A stretch of DNA of 62,080 bases from Aminicella lysinilytica (GTDB lineage: Bacteria; Bacillota; Clostridia; Peptostreptococcales; Anaerovoracaceae): assembly GCF_004362975.1 (NCBI RefSeq), contig NZ_SNXO01000010.1, positions 1 through 62,080 of the forward strand, in the 5' to 3' direction. This document shows positions 1-7,760 of this stretch, piece after piece. The position numbers and the translations under genes are program-made. How positions within the stretch are numbered: the first letter of the stretch is position 1; every line of letters begins with the position of its first letter. The notes under the pieces are model-generated. The model was given only the letters and a program-made list of their open reading frames with translations, did no database searches and was not told the DNA's origin.

Positions 1-112
1 TTATATTTTCAATTTCAATTATACTTGAAAGTGGAGCATTTGGCTCTATATTTTTTTGATCTCTCCAATTCTCTCTTTTACACCATTATACGGACTCAAT
101 CCGAGGGCAATC

Positions 113-266
113 GTTGAAATTTCAATATGCGCACCTCCATGCTCTGAGAATCACAGATAAGTGCGGAAAACTAATTGGGGCCGGCCAAAATGCACCTTCC
201 TTTCGAAATAGGGGGGCATAAGTGCGGGCGCGCACGTATACGACCAAATCAATAATATATGGTGCG
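113..266. repeat. 31-bp-phased CGCAC/GTGCG half-site array, first locus
   Basis: Half-sites lie at 130 (CGCAC), 161 (GTGCG), 191 (TGCAC, one change), 222 (GTGCG), 231 (CGCAC) and 262 (GTGCG). The steps are 31, 30, 31, 9 and 31 bp. Several sites extend to ATAAGTGCG or ATACGTGCG. The 29 bp at 113-141 recur inverted at 54122-54150 with two mismatches, which ties this locus to the larger array before the SseB-like gene. No convincing gene lies in 1-873. The stretch 1-112 shows nothing I can name. Confidence 0.6.
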
Positions 267-374
267 CGACACACGGATCGTACCACTGATGGAGCCATAC
301 CCTACAGGTGATACATTTTAACTGAAGTGAATTTACACTCAAATATGAACTTGACAATCTCTATGGACGCAGCG

Positions 375-731
375 CGCAAGAATTACCCTGAAATTATAGT
401 CACTGTGGCATTATCCAATTTTTGAAATCAATGAAACGCAAGAACCGGCCCGATAATTGGACCACTGTGGCGGATATCGGATTTCAGAACAGGTTCCGTG
501 CAAGAATCAACCAAATAATTGATCCATTGTGGCGAGTACAGGCCTCTACGGCAGTGTTTCCAATGGCTGCACGCCACATTGCTTATGGAATTTACCTGAT
601 TCTTGCGTGTGACTCCCCTATATTTTGGTGAAACGCCACAGTGCCTTCAATAATCCAAGGATCCGTGCACACAAGCCCTTCAACTTGGTTTGATGCGCCA
701 CATTGCTTGTGGAATTTACCTGATTCTTGCG
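375..731. repeat. 62-bp-period inverted array of 34-nt GCAAGAATC...CACTGTGGC units
   Basis: Three 34-nt units read forward at 376, 438 and 500, and three read in reverse at 573, 635 and 697. Every step within a half is exactly 62 bp. Each unit begins GCAAGAAYC and ends CAYTGTGGC; the middle is AT-rich and variable, and the 28-nt gaps are not conserved. As half-sites, CGCAA/TGGCG (or reverse) recur every 31 bp at 375, 406, 437, 468, 499, 530, then 572, 603, 634, 665, 696, 727. The two halves are separated by a 42-bp step. Units at 573 and 697 differ at one base. Confidence 0.75.
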
Positions 732-755
732 GGGGACCGGGATGCCCTCTCTTTG

Positions 756-802
756 CTATCCTGTTTTCCATTGCGGCTCAAGCCGCGGTAAACAGGCGAT
801 AG
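756..802. other. Long imperfect hairpin
   Basis: CTATCCTGTTT (756-766) pairs with AAACAGG and CGATAG (790-802), and inside it GCGGCT-CA-AGCCGC (773-786) forms a tight stem. No T-run follows on either strand, so this is not an obvious terminator. It lies between the 62-bp array and the tRNA-Gly terminator. Confidence 0.4.
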
Positions 803-837
803 AATCTCACCCCGTTCGATTCTTTACCATTCATTCC

Positions 838-871
838 AATATAATAGCACCCTGAAGGGTGCTATTATATT
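838..871 (-). terminator. Terminator after tRNA-Gly
   Basis: A perfect 15-bp inverted repeat (838-852 with 857-871) around a TGAA loop, with stem core TAGCACCC/GGGTGCTA and AT-rich ends. It begins 2 bp past the 3' end of the tRNA-Gly gene on the minus strand. There is no long T-run outside the stem; the AT-rich outer stem may substitute. Confidence 0.6.
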
Positions 872-873
872 GG

Positions 874-944
874 AGCGGGCGATGAGAATCGAACTCACAA
901 CTTAGCCTTGGGAAGGCCACGTTTTGCCACTAAACTACGCCCGC
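874..944 (-). tRNA. tRNA-Gly (CCC anticodon)
   Basis: The minus strand folds as a 71-nt cloverleaf: acceptor GCGGGCG pairs with CGCCCGC, the D arm is GTTT/AAAC, the anticodon stem is TGGCC/GGCTA, and the loop TTCCCAA gives anticodon CCC (reads GGG glycine codons). The T arm is GTGAG-TTCGATT-CTCAT. The discriminator base is T and CCA is not encoded. It stands alone, with a hairpin just downstream. Confidence 0.93.
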
Positions 945-1071
945 ATATATGAACTGTCTTATAGTTAACAGTTATTTGTCTTTATTATTGGGAAGGCACC
1001 GTTCACAAGCCTACAATCGGCGTGCTCGCTACGCTGTCCTGTTTTTATATGTGGGCCGCCGGCCGGAAGGC

Positions 1072-1160
1072 CAGCGGCCATTTATTTCATTGCCAGGCAC
1101 GCATCATACAGCGGCCATTTATTTCATTGCCAGGCACGCATCATGCAGCGGCCATTTATT
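1072..1160. repeat. 37-bp tandem repeat, about 2.4 copies
   Basis: Copies begin at 1072, 1109 and 1146 (the last partial); each starts CAGCGGCCATTTATT. The first two differ by one base. It lies just past the stop codon of the aminotransferase at 1169. I see no gene in 945-1168. Confidence 0.85.
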
Positions 1161-1168
1161 ACTATCTG

Positions 1169-2401
1169 CTATTCCATTGCTGCTTTAATCTTGGCCGGCA
1201 GCATTCTGCATTTGTCGGCGGAGATGGAAGCTACTGATACGCGGAGGCCTTTGGCCAGAGGTACCAGGAAGATTCCTTCCTTTTCCAGCTTGGCGCTGAT
1301 CGCGGCCGGGTCGTCGCATGGGATAGATGCGAAAAATCCAGCATCATATGGGAGGATAGTCAGGCCAACCTTTGCGGCCTCTTCCTCGAAAGCATGACCA
1401 CGCTCCAGGAGCATGTTGCGGATCTCAGCTCTTTCATCAGATACTCTCTGAAGAAGATCCGGATCAGCATAGATATTCGCAATTATGCTCTGACCGGCCT
1501 TAGGGCTGTTGGACCAGGTGCCGCGGGCGGAAAACTCGCAGACACGGACGAACTCGTCAGCGATCGCTTCATCCGGTGCCAGACAGATCATTGCTCCACA
1601 GCGAAGGCCGTAAAGAGTGAACGTCTTAGACATGCTGAATGCGATTATCGGAAGGACATTAGCCGGCAGAGTTTCAAGGATCGGCAGGAATTTCCTGTAC
1701 TCATCCTCGTCTCCGGCGAAGTCGATATATGCTGTATCAACAAGGAGTGCGACCCTCTTCTCAGGCGGCAGATCTGCCAGGAAGCCGGAAACTCCCTTCC
1801 AGTCCTCCACAGTCAGAGAATAGCCTGTAGGATTCTGAGCCGGCGTGTTTATGATTATCACCAGCCTGTCCTGATTTGCCAGGATCTCCTTGACGCGCTT
1901 GCTGAAATCTTCAATGTTGAATTTTCTCTTATCGTCGAAGAGTTTGAAAGTAGCAAGTGTTCTTCCAAGCTCCTGAGCGATGGTTTTATATGGGCCCCAG
2001 AACCAGTCCGTCGTCAGGATCTGATCTCCCGGGCATGAATAATTCGAAACCGTGTTTCTGATGGAACCGGTGCCGCCCGGCGTTGCCACTGCGCGAACCT
2101 GTCCCTTAGGAACATAACTCCTGAGAGCTGCCTTGATAGCCGCTGTCCGGAAAGCCGGCGTACCACCTATCGGCGCATACTGGGCATATTCCACAGGCTC
2201 AAGTCCCATAAATGTATCGTCTACCGATGAGAGCACCATTAAGTCGCCGTCGTCATCCAGCAGAGCTCCTATAGTAGCATTTACAACGTTCTCATCGCCT
2301 ACTTCAGCGATCATCTCGTTCGCTCTTCTGCTAATACCAAATATGACATCCTCTTTCGGGATCTCTCTTCCATTCTGTGCAGCCATAATGAAATCCGACA
2401 T
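1169..2401 (-). CDS. PLP-dependent class I/II aminotransferase
   Basis: A fold-type I pyridoxal-phosphate aminotransferase of about 410 residues, cytosolic, moving an amino group between an amino acid and a 2-oxo acid; the substrate cannot be read from sequence. The glycine-rich GGTGSIRNT segment fits the cofactor phosphate-binding region, NTPAQNPTG is the family's NxPxNPTG-like motif, and SMSKTFTLYGLRCGAM carries the expected Schiff-base lysine. It resembles aspartate/aromatic aminotransferases of the TyrB type. The start at 2401 is chosen because GGAGG precedes it by 9 bases and a longer frame to 2446 lacks a site. It is a single gene with its own promoter at 2449-2477. A branched-chain or aromatic specificity is equally possible. 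Confidence 0.85.
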   Translation of the reverse strand: MSDFIMAAQNGREIPKEDVIFGISRRANEMIAEVGDENVVNATIGALLDDDGDLMVLSSVDDTFMGLEPVEYAQYAPIGGTPAFRTAAIKAALRSYVPKGQVRAVATPGGTGSIRNTVSNYSCPGDQILTTDWFWGPYKTIAQELGRTLATFKLFDDKRKFNIEDFSKRVKEILANQDRLVIIINTPAQNPTGYSLTVEDWKGVSGFLADLPPEKRVALLVDTAYIDFAGDEDEYRKFLPILETLPANVLPIIAFSMSKTFTLYGLRCGAMICLAPDEAIADEFVRVCEFSARGTWSNSPKAGQSIIANIYADPDLLQRVSDERAEIRNMLLERGHAFEEEAAKVGLTILPYDAGFFASIPCDDPAAISAKLEKEGIFLVPLAKGLRVSVASISADKCRMLPAKIKAAME

Positions 2402-2448
2402 ACTTAACGCCTCCTCTACGTGTGTATTTTTAAAAATTAACACCATTA

Positions 2449-2477
2449 ATTATAGACTTAACCTGGCGCTATTACAA
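2449..2477 (-). promoter_or_regulatory. Promoter of the aminotransferase gene
   Basis: Minus strand TTGTAA (2472-2477), a 17-bp spacer and TATAAT (2449-2454), about 47 bp before the start codon. The -35 overlaps the last codons of trmB, so the aminotransferase can be transcribed apart from the ecf-trmB operon. Confidence 0.75.
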
Positions 2478-3116
2478 GTTTTTTATCTGTATATAGTTGA
2501 TTTTTTTGCCTTCGCCGGCGAACTTGTCCTCATACTCCGTAGTGACGAAGGAACCCGCCGGAAACTCCCCGTGAAGGTCGCGGCTCAACTCTGTGATCTC
2601 GAATAAATCCAGGTTCTGAACCTGTTCGACGGTATATTCGAACAATCCGACATTATCCGTCTTAAACTCTATCAAACCGCCTTTTTTCACCACGCTGGCG
2701 TACTCTCTGAGCCTTGGCCCACAGGTCAGGCGCCGTTTCTCGTGGCGGGCCTTAGGCCAGGGATCGCTGAAGTTCAGAAACATACCGTCAACCTCTCCGG
2801 GCTGGAATATATCGGCCAGGCTTTTTACATATTGTAGTACAAAACGCACATTGTCGCAGTCGGCCGTCCGGGCTTTTTCCAGGGCGTGCAGCGCTACGCT
2901 TTTATGGCCTTCAAAGGCTATCAGCTTCCAGTCGGCATGCCTGGCGGCCGTGCCGCAGACGAACTGACCTTTGCCGCAGCCGATCTCTGTATATAATGGT
3001 CCGCGGCTGGGCAAAACCTCCGCCCACCTGCCCTTCATACCGGCAGGATCCGCCACGATCTGATCTTTGTGCGCTGTTAACTTCTCGTCTAAATTCTTGA
3101 TCTTTCTCTGCCTCAA
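2472..3116 (-). CDS. trmB: tRNA (guanine-46-N7)-methyltransferase TrmB
   Basis: TrmB methylates N7 of G46 in the variable loop of many tRNAs, using S-adenosylmethionine. The 214 residues match the family length. Visible are the AdoMet-binding region TEIGCGKGQF near residue 40, the family signature FLNFSDPWPKARHEKRR near residues 113-130 and a C-terminal FVTTEYEDKF. The likely start is TTG at 3116: GGAGG formed by the last codons of ecfT lies 5 bases upstream, and the conserved N-terminus MRQRKIKN begins there. The gene follows ecfT by 1 bp, so it is the last gene of the ecf operon, perhaps translationally coupled. Confidence 0.95.
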   Translation of the reverse strand: MRQRKIKNLDEKLTAHKDQIVADPAGMKGRWAEVLPSRGPLYTEIGCGKGQFVCGTAARHADWKLIAFEGHKSVALHALEKARTADCDNVRFVLQYVKSLADIFQPGEVDGMFLNFSDPWPKARHEKRRLTCGPRLREYASVVKKGGLIEFKTDNVGLFEYTVEQVQNLDLFEITELSRDLHGEFPAGSFVTTEYEDKFAGEGKKINYIQIKNL

Positions 3117-3117
3117 A

Positions 3118-3933
3118 TCAGCCTCCGACCTTCGTCATGTAGATTCGTTCCAATATGATAAACACCAGGAAGGCATTGAGGGCGATCAGCGCCCAGATGT
3201 CCTTGGCTTTGAATTTCATTTCGTGGAGTCTGGTCCGGCCTTTACCGCCGCGATAGCACCGGGCTTCCATGGCCATAGCCAGATCCTGGGCTATTCTGAA
3301 AGCGCTGACGAAAAGCGGTACCAGTATCGGTATCAGGGATTTCGCCCGCTTGAAGATGTTGCCGCTTTCGAAGTCGGCTCCTCTGGCCTGCTGAGCTTTC
3401 ATTATCTTGTCCGTTTCCTCCAGGAGGGTCGGGATAAATCTCAGGGCAATGGACATCATCATGGCGATCTCGTGAGTCGGCACTCCGATTTTCTGCAGAG
3501 GCGTCAGGAGCCTCTCTATGCCGTCCGTCAGGCTGATGGGCGTGGTTGCCAGGGTCAGCAGTGATGATCCGATTATGAGAAGCAGCAGTCTGATACTCAT
3601 GAATACAGCCGTGTACAGACCGTTATCAGTGACTTTCAGAAAGCCTATCTTCCAAAGCACCCTTCCATCTACCATAAAGATATTCAGGAAAAATGTGAAC
3701 AGCAGTATCAGCAGTATCGGCTTGAGGCCTCGCATGATGTAACTTATAGGCACTTTGGAAATGGCTACAGTCACGAAAAGAACGCCTGCGCAGATGCCAA
3801 AGCCAATGAATGAGTTCACTATGAACAGCTCGACGATATAAAGCACCGTAGCTATTATTTTGATTCGTGGATCCAGCCTGTGAATAGGCGAATCCCCAGG
3901 GTAATACTGACCCAGGGTAATATCTCTGATCAT
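3118..3933 (-). CDS. ecfT: ECF transporter transmembrane subunit EcfT
   Basis: EcfT is the membrane scaffold of group II energy-coupling-factor transporters; it couples the two ATPases to interchangeable vitamin- or metal-binding S subunits. The 271 residues start MIRDITLGQYYPGDSPIHRLDPR, a typical EcfT N-terminus, followed by hydrophobic segments at about 25-65, 70-90 and 105-130 and one near the C-terminus. The ATPase-coupling region holds ARGADFESG (about 180-190) and EARCYRGGKGRTRL (about 222-236), the two Ala-Arg-Gly-like coupling sites. Its start overlaps the ecfA2 stop by 4 bases (ATGA), a sign of coupled translation. Confidence 0.95.
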   Translation of the reverse strand: MIRDITLGQYYPGDSPIHRLDPRIKIIATVLYIVELFIVNSFIGFGICAGVLFVTVAISKVPISYIMRGLKPILLILLFTFFLNIFMVDGRVLWKIGFLKVTDNGLYTAVFMSIRLLLLIIGSSLLTLATTPISLTDGIERLLTPLQKIGVPTHEIAMMMSIALRFIPTLLEETDKIMKAQQARGADFESGNIFKRAKSLIPILVPLFVSAFRIAQDLAMAMEARCYRGGKGRTRLHEMKFKAKDIWALIALNAFLVFIILERIYMTKVGG

Positions 3934-4793
3934 TTAGCTTTCTTTCCTCGCAAATATCTGTATAATTCTTCCTCGGCATCCTTCAGGTTCAGCACGTTGG
4001 TGCTGACCTCGACGCCGCGGTCTTTCAACTCGTACATCATTTCCGTCACAGGCGGCACGTCCAGACCGATGGCTGCAAGCCTGTTCCTCCGCGTGAACAC
4101 CTCGGCAGGAGTCCCCACAGTGATCATTTTGCCCCTGTCCATGACCATGACTTTGTCGGAAAGTTCGGCTACGTCGGCCATGTTATGAGAAACAAAAATT
4201 ATTATATTGTTTTCCGTGCGGTGTATCTCACGGATCATCTGCATTATTTCTTTGTGGGCGCCCGGGTCCAGGCCGGCTGTCGGCTCGTCAAGAATGAGGA
4301 CCTGGGGTTTCATGGCTATGACTCCCGCTATGGCTACACGCCTTTTCTGGCCTCCCGATAGATCAAAAGGCGACCTGTCTTTGACCTCTTCGTAATCCAG
4401 GCCTACAAGTTCCAGGGCTTCCTCGACTCTGTCGTCCACCTCGTCCTGACGGAGCCCCAGATTCTTCGGCCCGAAGGCCACATCCAGGGCAACGGTCTCT
4501 TCAAACAGCTGGTATTCAGGGTACTGGAAAACCAGGCCTACCCTCCTGCGTATATCGCGCATGGATACGCCGGGTTTGGTTATGTCCACGTCGCCGATTA
4601 TGATAGTACCTTCATCGGGCTTCAGCAGACCGTTCAGGTGCTGAAGGAGCGTGGACTTTCCGGAGCCTGTGTGACCGATGATACCCACCACCTCGCCATC
4701 GTAAATGTCGAAGTTGATGTTATCCAGAGCCAGCTGCTCATCCGGCAGACCTTTGCTGTATATATGTGATACGTTTCTTACTTGTATTGACAT
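3930..4793 (-). CDS. ecfA2: ECF transporter ATPase EcfA2
   Basis: One of two ABC ATPases powering EcfT. The 287 residues show the Walker A GHTGSGKST (about 40-48), Q-loop QYPEYQLFEETV, signature LSGGQKRRVAIAG, Walker B VLILDEPTAGLDP and the switch histidine in VSHNMADV. It overlaps ecfA1 upstream by 16 bases and ecfT downstream by 4, as expected for subunits made in fixed ratio. The YPEYQLFEETV form of the Q-loop is typical of EcfA2 (formerly CbiO2). No S subunit is encoded in the window, consistent with a shared group II module. Confidence 0.94.
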   Translation of the reverse strand: MSIQVRNVSHIYSKGLPDEQLALDNINFDIYDGEVVGIIGHTGSGKSTLLQHLNGLLKPDEGTIIIGDVDITKPGVSMRDIRRRVGLVFQYPEYQLFEETVALDVAFGPKNLGLRQDEVDDRVEEALELVGLDYEEVKDRSPFDLSGGQKRRVAIAGVIAMKPQVLILDEPTAGLDPGAHKEIMQMIREIHRTENNIIIFVSHNMADVAELSDKVMVMDRGKMITVGTPAEVFTRRNRLAAIGLDVPPVTEMMYELKDRGVEVSTNVLNLKDAEEELYRYLRGKKAK

Positions 4794-5617
4794 ACGAATT
4801 CAACCATTTCCTCAATAGTAACTACTTCTTCCGGGACTTTGATCCCGCGGCTCCTGAGTTTGGCGCCCAGTTCAACAGCCATAGGCACATCCAGGTTGAC
4901 GGACCTGATCAGCTCGTGTTCCTTGAAAACTTCCTCCGGCGTGCCGTCCAGAAGTACAGTGCCTTTGTTCAATATTATGACCCGCTCTGCTCTGACTGCC
5001 TCATCCATAAAGTGAGTGATCAGAACTACGGTTATTCCTTCTTCGTGGAGTTCCTTGATTATGTCCATAATGTCGTTGCGGCCTCTTGGATCAAGCATAG
5101 CTGTCGGCTCATCGAAAATGATGCACTTAGGCCTCATGGCTACAACTCCGGCAATGGCTATCCTCTGCTTCTGTCCGCCGGACAGAAGGTGTGGTGCCTT
5201 CCGCTTGTATTCGCCCATGTTGACCGATTCGAGGGCTTCATCTACGCGCTTTCTGATAAGCTTAGGTTCTACGCCAAGATTCTCCGGCCCGAAGGCCACA
5301 TCATCCTCGACTATAGATGAAACCAGCTGGTTGTCAGGGTTCTGAAAAACCATACCCGCAGTCTGGCGAACGTCCCAGATATGCTCGTCGTCTTTGGTAT
5401 CCCAGCCGTTGACGTAAATGGCGCCGCCGCTTGGCAGCAGCAGACCGTTCAGGTTCTTGGCCAAGGTCGATTTGCCGGAACCGTTCTGTCCGATAATTGC
5501 CGTGAAACTTCCCTCTTCTATGTCCAGAGAAATGTTGTTGATGGCTTTGACCGGCTCCTGGTCTTCCTCGCCCATATATTCAAATATCAAGTTTTCTATT
5601 TTGATGATACTCTTCAT
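4778..5617 (-). CDS. ecfA1: ECF transporter ATPase EcfA1
   Basis: The partner ABC ATPase of EcfA2. The 279 residues show Walker A GQNGSGKST (about 42-50), Q-loop QNPDNQLVSSIVEDDVAFGPENLG (the PDNQ form typical of EcfA1), signature LSGGQKQRIAIAG, Walker B CIIFDEPTAMLDPRGR and switch histidine LITHFMDEA. AAAGGAAACCT precedes the ATG. It is the first gene of an operon ecfA1-ecfA2-ecfT-trmB, with its promoter inside the argD terminator (5643-5687). Confidence 0.94.
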   Translation of the reverse strand: MKSIIKIENLIFEYMGEEDQEPVKAINNISLDIEEGSFTAIIGQNGSGKSTLAKNLNGLLLPSGGAIYVNGWDTKDDEHIWDVRQTAGMVFQNPDNQLVSSIVEDDVAFGPENLGVEPKLIRKRVDEALESVNMGEYKRKAPHLLSGGQKQRIAIAGVVAMRPKCIIFDEPTAMLDPRGRNDIMDIIKELHEEGITVVLITHFMDEAVRAERVIILNKGTVLLDGTPEEVFKEHELIRSVNLDVPMAVELGAKLRSRGIKVPEEVVTIEEMVEFVCQYK

Positions 5618-5642
5618 AGGTTTCCTTTCGCGTAACTGTAAT

Positions 5643-5672
5643 ATTATACTACAAAACCCCCTTAGTTCGCAA
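5643..5672 (-). promoter_or_regulatory. Promoter of the ecf operon
   Basis: Minus strand TTGCGA (5667-5672), an 18-bp spacer and TATAAT (5643-5648), about 25 bp before the ecfA1 start. The -35 lies in the loop of the argD terminator hairpin and the -10 immediately beyond its stem. Confidence 0.65.
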
Positions 5673-5687
5673 CTTTTTGGGGGTTTT
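5653..5687 (-). terminator. Terminator of the arginine operon
   Basis: The stem AAAACCCCC/GGGGGTTTT (5653-5661 with 5679-5687) closes a 17-nt loop; the descending stem supplies TTTT followed by GTAGTATAA. It starts 9 bp past the argD stop. Confidence 0.8.
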
Positions 5688-5695
5688 CAGACCTT

Positions 5696-6856
5696 TTATA
5701 TGCAATTCTCCAGTATCTTCAGGCCGGCATCGATCTCATCGTATGTAATCACCAGTGGTGGCAGCAAGCGTATCCTGCCCTTGGCTGTCAGCATCATGAG
5801 GCCTTTCCCCAGGGCCTCCTGGACCACATCGGCCGAATCCCGGCCGGAAATTTTGAAGCCTATCATGAGCCCACGGCCGGAAATATCCGTGACCCCGTCC
5901 ATAGCCGCCAGCCTGGAACGTATATAGTCGCCCTTTGCGCTGACCGACTCCAGGAACTCCGGCGTCATGCGTGCCAGGACAACTTTTGCGCCGGCACACG
6001 CCACAGGATTTCCGCCGAAAGTCGTACCGTGATCGCCGGGCCCGAGAATGCCGGCAGTCTTCTCATTGAACAAAACCCCGCCCACAGGCAGGCCCGCACC
6101 GATGCCCTTGGCGAAGGTGACCATGTCCGGCTCGATGCCGTACTGCTCGTATGCGAAGAAGGTCCCCGTGCGGCCGATGCCCGTCTGGACTTCATCGACA
6201 ATGAACAGCATGTCGCGATCTGCGCAAAGCTCAGCACAGCCCTTGACAAAAGCCTGATCCATGTCCAGTACTCCGCCCTCGCCCTGGATCATCTCCATCA
6301 TGATGGCGCAGGTGTCGTCGTCTGCCAGCGCTTTCATAGCGGACAGATCTCCCGGCTGGCAGTACTTGAATCCCCCCAGGAATGGCGCAAAATGCTCATG
6401 GTAGTGATCCTGGCCCGTAGCCGTGATGGTAGCCACGGTGCGGCCGTGAAACCCGTTAGTGAGAGTTATGATGTCATGCTTCCTGCCTTCCGTTGCGTCA
6501 TTTCCCCATTTGCGCGCGGCCTTGATGGCGCACTCGTTGGCCTCGGCGCCGGAGTTGGCAAAAAACACCTTGGCCATGTCTGCCTTTGTTGTAAGCATGT
6601 CGGCCAGTTCTATCTGTGGCTTCGAATAATAAAGGTTGGATGTGTGCTGGACCTTGCTCAGCTGGTCCGTGACCGCAGCCACCCACTGATGATCGCAGTA
6701 ACCCAGGCTGTTGACGCCGATGCCAGAAGTGAAATCTATGAGCCTGGCGCCGTCCTCATCCGTTGCCGTAGCCCCGTGGCCCCTGGCAATGACCCTGTCA
6801 AACCTGTTGTAAGTCCCGACGATTTTTTCTCTATCTGTATTCCTGTAATCAATCAT
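5696..6856 (-). CDS. argD: Acetylornithine aminotransferase ArgD
   Basis: ArgD converts N-acetylglutamate semialdehyde to N-acetylornithine with glutamate as donor and PLP as cofactor. The 386 residues are standard for this class III aminotransferase. Motifs include [16 protein letters not shown] (about 100-115), [24 protein letters not shown] (about 215-235), the lysine-bearing [13 protein letters not shown] and [13 protein letters not shown]. The start overlaps the end of argB by 8 bases. It is the last gene of argC-argJ-argB-argD; context favours arginine synthesis over the related succinylornithine or GABA enzymes. Confidence 0.95.
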   Translation of the reverse strand: MIDYRNTDREKIVGTYNRFDRVIARGHGATATDEDGARLIDFTSGIGVNSLGYCDHQWVAAVTDQLSKVQHTSNLYYSKPQIELADMLTTKADMAKVFFANSGAEANECAIKAARKWGNDATEGRKHDIITLTNGFHGRTVATITATGQDHYHEHFAPFLGGFKYCQPGDLSAMKALADDDTCAIMMEMIQGEGGVLDMDQAFVKGCAELCADRDMLFIVDEVQTGIGRTGTFFAYEQYGIEPDMVTFAKGIGAGLPVGGVLFNEKTAGILGPGDHGTTFGGNPVACAGAKVVLARMTPEFLESVSAKGDYIRSRLAAMDGVTDISGRGLMIGFKISGRDSADVVQEALGKGLMMLTAKGRIRLLPPLVITYDEIDAGLKILENCI

Positions 6857-7751
6857 TGTAATATTTACTCTCCTTGCTGTTTAATATCGCGGTGCCGACA
6901 CCGCGGTTGGTAAAAAACTCCAGAAGCAGGCAATGTGGTATGCGCCCGTCGATAATATGGACTCGTGACACGCCTGCGTCGATGGCCTCTATGCAGTTCT
7001 TCAGCTTCGGCAGCATGCCGCCGTCGATGAGTCCGTCTGCGATGAGCTTCTTGGCGTCCTCCGCGTAAAGCTCGGCCATGAGAGTATCCGGGTCGTCTTT
7101 ATCCTCGTATACTCCCTCAATATCCGACAAAAATGCCAGTTTCTCGGCGTCCATGGCTTCGGCAATGGCCGTGGCTGCGTCGTCGGCATTTATGTTGTAG
7201 CTCTGGCCTTTCTCATCGATTCCTATGGGGAAAATCACGGGCAAAAGATCGTTCTTCAGCATGTCGCTGATGACTCTGGTGTTGACCTGCTTCACGTCGC
7301 CGACAAAGCCGATGTCCTTGCCGCCTGGCTTTTTCCTGCTGGCCAGCAGCATGTTGCCGTCCTTGCCGCACATGCCAATGGGCTTGACCCCCAGTTTGCA
7401 TATCATAGAAAGCAGATCCTGATTGACCTTAGAAAGAGCCATCTCCGCCACTTCCAGTGTTTCTTTGTCTGTGACCCGAAAGCCATCGACAAATTTCGGC
7501 TTCAATCCGACCTTTCTCGACCATTTGCTGATCTCCTTACCGCCGCCGTGAACGATGATGGGCTTGAACCCCACCAGTTTCAAAAGCACCACGTCCTGCA
7601 TGACTTTCTGCTGCAGTTCTCTGGATTCCATGGCGCTGCCGCCGTATTTGATCACCATTATTTTCCTGTTGAATTTCTGTATGTATGGCAGGGCCTCGAT
7701 GAGGATCTCCGCCTTGTCCATGGCTTTCTGCATGTTCAAAGTATTCGTCAT
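6849..7751 (-). CDS. argB: Acetylglutamate kinase ArgB
   Basis: ArgB phosphorylates N-acetylglutamate with ATP, the second step of arginine synthesis and often the point of arginine feedback inhibition. The roughly 300 residues show the family's KYGGSAM (about 36-42), [29 protein letters not shown] (about 68-97), a middle [30 protein letters not shown] and a C-terminal [28 protein letters not shown]. The ATG at 7751 has AGGAGG 5 bases upstream; an in-frame GTG one codon earlier is too close to that site. The N-terminal helix ([27 protein letters not shown]) is the kind seen in arginine-sensitive hexameric enzymes, so inhibition by arginine is plausible. Confidence 0.95.
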   Translation of the reverse strand: MTNTLNMQKAMDKAEILIEALPYIQKFNRKIMVIKYGGSAMESRELQQKVMQDVVLLKLVGFKPIIVHGGGKEISKWSRKVGLKPKFVDGFRVTDKETLEVAEMALSKVNQDLLSMICKLGVKPIGMCGKDGNMLLASRKKPGGKDIGFVGDVKQVNTRVISDMLKNDLLPVIFPIGIDEKGQSYNINADDAATAIAEAMDAEKLAFLSDIEGVYEDKDDPDTLMAELYAEDAKKLIADGLIDGGMLPKLKNCIEAIDAGVSRVHIIDGRIPHCLLLEFFTNRGVGTAILNSKESKYYND

Positions 7752-7760
7752 CACGCCCTC

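Noticed and set aside
151-357. Minus-strand open frame of 68 codons
   Set aside because: No ribosome binding site, no recognisable domain, overlaps the half-site array.
422-631. Small open frame across the 62-bp array
   Set aside because: It runs through the repeats with no ribosome site or conserved composition, and the 62-bp unit is not a multiple of three.
376-730. CRISPR array (34-nt repeats, 28-nt gaps)
   Set aside because: Repeat interiors vary more than in any working array, half the units are inverted, and no cas gene is present in the window.
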